DNA from: Phanerodontia chrysosporium
Taxonomy: Eukaryota > Basidiomycota > Agaricomycetes > Polyporales > Phanerochaetaceae
Length of the DNA: 45,560 nt
Reading direction: 5' to 3'
Assembly: GCA_001910725.1 (NCBI GenBank)
Contig: MJGA01000081.1
Location: 1 to 45,560 of the forward strand
The first letter of the stretch is position 1; each line of letters opens with the position of its first letter. The position numbers were made by a program, and so were the translations under genes. Shown here piece by piece: positions 41,983 through 45,560 of the stretch. Under the pieces are notes generated by a model. That model ran no database searches. It saw nothing but the letters and a program-made list of their open reading frames with translations, and was not told the DNA's origin.

Positions 41983-43402
41983 ATGTGCTTTCGTCACGTA
42001 TCTGCGATACTCGGTATTGTGTGGCTGGCGACTACCGCAACGGCACAGTTGCGTCCAGCGTTCCAATGGGGTTGGGGAGATATTGTAAGTCATTCTCGCG
42101 AATGTTGAGCACATTCTGATTGCACACCTAGAGCTCGCCACAATCATTCGAGGAGTGCCAGACACTCTCTGTCATCATTCTGGAGTCCTCAGTTATTGCA
42201 GGCACTTCCTCTGTTGGAGTCGGCCCATACTACATGTTGGCCTTCGAGGTCGATGGTGTCCCGACCACCTCGATGATTGGTTCCGACCCAAAGAATCTTT
42301 GGTGGCAGGCAAACCATAAACGAGGTAGGTTAGGGAGCGCTATTCGTTCTGCCTCAAATGTTCATTGTCGTTTTTAACAGGCTCGTCGTTGATCCTAACG
42401 CTTGTTGACTCCAACGGGAGCATCGGAGGAGTACCTCAGCCAGTATACAACATAACAGGTACGCACAGAACTTCCTGATCTTGTGGGCGTGCCTTACATT
42501 GCCGTAGCTGGGAACGATACCTCCTGTCTCCCTTCTGTTCCCTCGTCGACGGCTGTCGTTCGGACCAATGTCTTCGATACAATTTCGACGTGTGATGCGT
42601 TGGGTTTGACCGTCACTGGTGGTCAGAAGCCGTACACCATCGTCCTGGCCGAGACCCACGCGGCTACCATAACAACAGTGTCCCTGACCGATGACGAGGA
42701 TACTCTGACATACATTAATCGCTTCGACCCAGGCTGGCAACTGATCGGTGAGCCATGTCCCTCTGCCTGCCGTCGTACAAGTGCTTAAACTTGTGATTCT
42801 TCGCTCTAGCGTCCGTGTATGATGCGTAAGTCATAATGTACAATACTTACTATCACTGGCTTATGTCTGGTGTTTGTTATAGCTCCGGGCATTGGGGAAC
42901 ATCGTCGAATGCTATCCGGACGTCCGGTATATCCAATAACACTTGCCCTGGGCTACGGACCACAGTGTCAAATTCAGCGGACGCAGGTACAGAAGATCCA
43001 CCCCTTTCTTCGACGCGAGCATTCCCATCTGGAACTTCGGTTTCCTCTCCAACCAGCCCGTTGCGTGTCACCTCTGGTATCTCCAGCTCTACGAACCACA
43101 AGGTGGCTGGGATCGCTGTTGGGGTGGCGCTCGGCGTTGGAGTTCCCTCGCTCCTGGCAGCGGTGGTATTGCTTCTATGGCTTCGCAGTAGACGAAAAGC
43201 AAGCGTGAAGGAGATGCGGCCAGACATCATCGGACCACCCACCAGCGACGTCGATCCTACCATGACAGAGGCACGGCCTGACCCGTTTATGCTACGTCCT
43301 CCCGGATCATCCCCCTCCCTGCCTACTGCAAATGAGCAAACCACCCCGTCATCACCTCGTTCGCCCGGTGCTCGCCGTAGTCTCACGCAGAGACTCGGGT
43401 GA
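41983..43402 (+). CDS. Secreted/one-pass membrane protein (array member 2), C-terminal tail frameshifted
   Basis: Exons are 41983-42084, 42132-42324, 42381-42458, 42508-42747, 42810-42825 and 42883-43402, giving 382 residues. Exon lengths 102, 193, 78 and 16 are the same as in member 1. An in-frame ATG at 41953 could add ten residues. There is a signal peptide (AILGIVWLATTATA), then FQWGWGD, EECQTL, YYMLAFEVDG, TSCLPS, STCD, GGQKPYTI, TYINRFDPG and NTCPGL, a Ser/Thr stalk, and a transmembrane helix at about 286-310 (VALGVGVPSLLAAVVLLLW). The frame stops at TGA 43400-43402, soon after the membrane. A different frame downstream (to 43848) still encodes a tail-like sequence ending in VQHRDAGVVFRELPP, so a single-base shift has probably removed the original cytoplasmic tail. 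Confidence 0.8.
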
Positions 43403-43848
43403 TGATCGAACTGTTGGAGCATGCGACACCAACGAGTATGCCTACACCAAGGAAGAGGAGGCTCCAGCTAGCGAATGATGGGCCTACGTCGTCTCCGACA
43501 ACATCTTCGAATGCAACAACGACTAGGTCGGGCAGCTCTCAACAGACACTTCTGTACCAGCCAGGCAGCTCAAGCAGCACCGCTAGCCGCATGGACCCAG
43601 ACGAACAGGGCTCTCAGGAAGTCCTCGTACAGCATCGCGACGCGGGTGTAGTGTTTCGAGAACTGCCGCCCCGTATAATGACATCTCTTCCCCCTCGGCT
43701 ACCGCAAGCACTCGACCCGATCCTTCAGCATGATTTCCTCTCTGCTCTCTACCCTGCGGGATCTTCCGTCCATCTCTTGTACTGCTGCCATTTTCTTTCT
43801 AAATTATTTATCTCCTCGTTATTTTTCTCACATTTGTGTCCTCACTGA
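43403..43848 (+). pseudogene. Out-of-frame former cytoplasmic tail of array member 2
   Basis: This frame is shifted relative to the upstream CDS and encodes a Ser/Thr/Pro-rich stretch with SSSSTASRMDPDEQGSQEVL and QHRDAGVVFRELPPR. That composition fits a cytoplasmic tail. It has no start of its own in a sensible context. A sequencing error at the junction near 43395 would give the same picture. Confidence 0.55.
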
Positions 43849-44890
43849 GGCTGATTTGACCAGGGGTGCCTCATGCCGGTGCCGATACTTACGTTCATTG
43901 ACGTGGCTGAACCACCAGTTACTCACTCATCCAGGTCGCTCACGGAGATCGCCGCTTGTCCAATGTCGTCGCGGGAAAGTGGGTCCGTCTACATGTTGGG
44001 ATTTCTTTTGCAGCTGTTTACCTATTATCCGTGCAGATAAGATTTCTACAGGCTCGCGCGCATACTTCCCGCACCTTCGAGGCTCCAAAATCATACATCG
44101 TGGGGTGCTAAGACCTCGGTGTGTCACAGCCTTGGCCGAGAAAGTCGATCTGAAAGTACGTTTGCCTCCCTTCGGAAGCAATGCGCGAGTCGATGATGTA
44201 TGACGTACTTTTTAGCTGCAGATATCCGATATGTTCGCCCTTGTATTCTGTGAGCAGTCTCTGTAGCTGAACTTACAAGTGCGCTTCCCTCGGCCGTAAA
44301 GCGATTCTCCACGAGGTGATAATCTGCCCAGTGGCTGTGCTATTCTCCTTTCCCCGGAGCGTGGACCATTTTCTCCGGTCCCGACTGGGCTTGGCTTTTC
44401 AGAGTCCCTTACCAGAGTCCCTTAGCCATTCTCCTCGCTCACCACTGACGAACGGAGTAACGAGGGTACGATTAGACTCAATGAAATAAGTCCGAGCTGG
44501 AATACTCACAAGTCACCAGCGGGCGACTCAGCCTGCCGTCTATTCCTGGGATTCCGAATACATCGCCAGGAACCTTCTTACACCATACATCATCGCCTCC
44601 TTCCTTCCTCTATAGTGGTGAGTACGGCTGCATCATATCTGTCTCCTAATTTGGCTCACTTGCTGTGCATGTGCCGTGAGCAGATATGCTGAACATCTAC
44701 AGCCTCAGCACGCACCCCTCACCACGAGGAGTTCCTGATCATGGACTCTCGTCGGCGTCCTTCCTGGGCGCGGCGAGAGAGATCGTATTAGTACGAGGAT
44801 GAATCGAGGGGCGAATCTTGGCCCTCTTGCGCCCTTCCCTTCCACTTCCCTCTTACTCCCCCGTGTCGTTCCCTTCACCTCGCAGTCCAT
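43849..44890. other. Intergenic region and duplicated upstream DNA of array member 3
   Basis: No gene is supported. From about 44547 the DNA repeats the upstream region of member 2, including the probable 5'-UTR intron. Confidence 0.5.
44618..44702 (+). other. Probable 5'-UTR intron of array member 3
   Basis: AGTG|GTGAGTACGGCTGC and GCTGAACATCTACAG correspond to the signals at 41727-41808. Length is 85 nt. Confidence 0.45.
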
Positions 44891-45560
44891 ATGTGCCACC
44901 TCAAGGTATCCGCAACTGTAACTCTTCTCTCTCTGGCAGCTCGAGCAGCAGCACAGCTGCGCCCGGGATTTCAGTGGGGCTGGGGGATATCGTAAGTCGT
45001 CCCTACGCTTTTGCCGGTACCTTGCTGACCGCATACACAGGGCTCTCAACGATCCTTCGAAGAGTGTCAGACCCTATCTGTAGTAATTGAGTCCCTTGAT
45101 GCCGAAGATGCCTCTGCTCTTGGAGTCGCACCCTACTATATGTTAGCCTTCGAGGCGGGTGGCGTCTCGACCACTTCTATGATTGGCTTCGACCCGAAAA
45201 ATCTTTGGTGGCAGGCTAATCATAAACGAGGTTGGTCAGCTTTTTCGTGGCGTTGTGACAATATCGCTCACCGTAATGCTCACAGGCTCGTCGCTGATAC
45301 TCACGATTGTCGACTCAAACGGAAGCACCGGAGGGGTTCCCCAGCCGCTCTATAGTGTGACAGGTATGGCGATACTCGACTCTATCCCGGTTGTAGCTTA
45401 CACGCGTATAGCTGGCAGCAACACCTCCTGTCTCCAGTCGGTCCCCTCGTCTCCGGCTGTCGTTCACGCAAATGTCTCTGACACGATCTCGACCTGCGAC
45501 CCGCTGGGTCTGACCGTCACTGGTGGTCAGAAGCCGTACACCATCGTCCTGCAGACCCAT
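44891..45560 (+). CDS. Secreted/one-pass membrane protein (array member 3), partial and probably frameshifted
   Basis: Exons are 44891-44991, 45041-45230, 45286-45363 and 45412 to the window end. There is a signal peptide (VTLLSLAARAAA), then FQWGWG, RSFEECQTL, YYMLAFEAGG, MIGFDPKNLWWQ, TSCLQS, STCDPLG and GGQKPYTI. It is closest to member 2. Exon 1 is 101 nt instead of 102. The change lies in a run of Gs (GGGGGATATC against GGGGAGATATT), which puts the signal peptide and exon 2 in different frames. Either the gene is broken at its start or one base was lost in sequencing. The rest of the ectodomain, the microexon, the membrane helix and the tail lie beyond the window. Confidence 0.72.

Noticed and set aside
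1..45560. tRNA, rRNA, CRISPR arrays, bacterial operons or riboswitches
   Set aside because: No cloverleaf-like or rRNA-like stretches and no spaced repeat arrays were seen; the intron-rich gene structure is eukaryotic.

Overview
The window comes from a filamentous basidiomycete, most likely an Agaricomycete close to the Polyporales. Three things support this. Almost every gene is split by 47-62 nt GT-AG introns, DNA is GC-rich, and the gene content (FunK1 kinases, a gypsy element, a Cdc10 septin, AHA1, a P4-ATPase, families of serine/threonine-rich one-pass membrane proteins) is typical of these fungi. The exact genus cannot be read from the sequence. Exon coordinates were derived by hand from splice signals, frame continuity and comparison between paralogs inside the window.

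Layout. (1) 0.45-5.3 kb: a truncated Ty3/gypsy retrotransposon on the minus strand. It has gag, a pol in the -1 frame behind a slippery heptamer and predicted stem-loop, and an odd ATG-less ORF upstream of gag. Pol is cut off after RNase H, with no integrase. (2) 5.3-7.9 kb: gene-poor DNA with short tandem repeats, GTAGC-rich clusters and a 25-bp minisatellite. (3) 7.9-19.3 kb: a kinase cluster. It holds three intact and two broken copies of a five-exon gene whose product joins an N-terminal ubiquitin-like (Crinkler-header-like) domain, a PD-(D/E)XK nuclease-like domain and a protein kinase domain, plus one intact and one decayed copy of an EcKL/APH-type small-molecule kinase. (4) 20.5-29.5 kb: conserved housekeeping-type genes, namely a Fus1-like one-pass SH3 protein and a nine-exon P4-ATPase phospholipid flippase with a 1,068-nt first intron. 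(5) 30.1-33.6 kb: an intact FunK1 kinase and the rotted C-terminal piece of a second. (6) 34.2-37.4 kb: AHA1 (Hsp90 co-chaperone) with an unexpected C-terminal membrane segment, then the septin CDC10, both on the minus strand. (7) 39.2-45.6 kb: a tandem array of three paralogous secreted/one-pass membrane proteins that share exon sizes, including a 16-nt microexon. The third copy runs off the window.

The conserved genes (flippase, septin, AHA1, SH3 protein) act in membrane polarity, cytokinesis and protein folding and need not work as a unit. The accessory genes look like products of local duplication and decay: the nuclease-kinase paralogs, FunK1 copies and the membrane-protein array are each present as intact and broken members. 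The most noteworthy candidate system is the Ubl-nuclease-kinase family with its duplicated EcKL partner. Assigning it to Crinkler-type effectors or conflict systems is inference from motif layout and needs profile searches and structure prediction.
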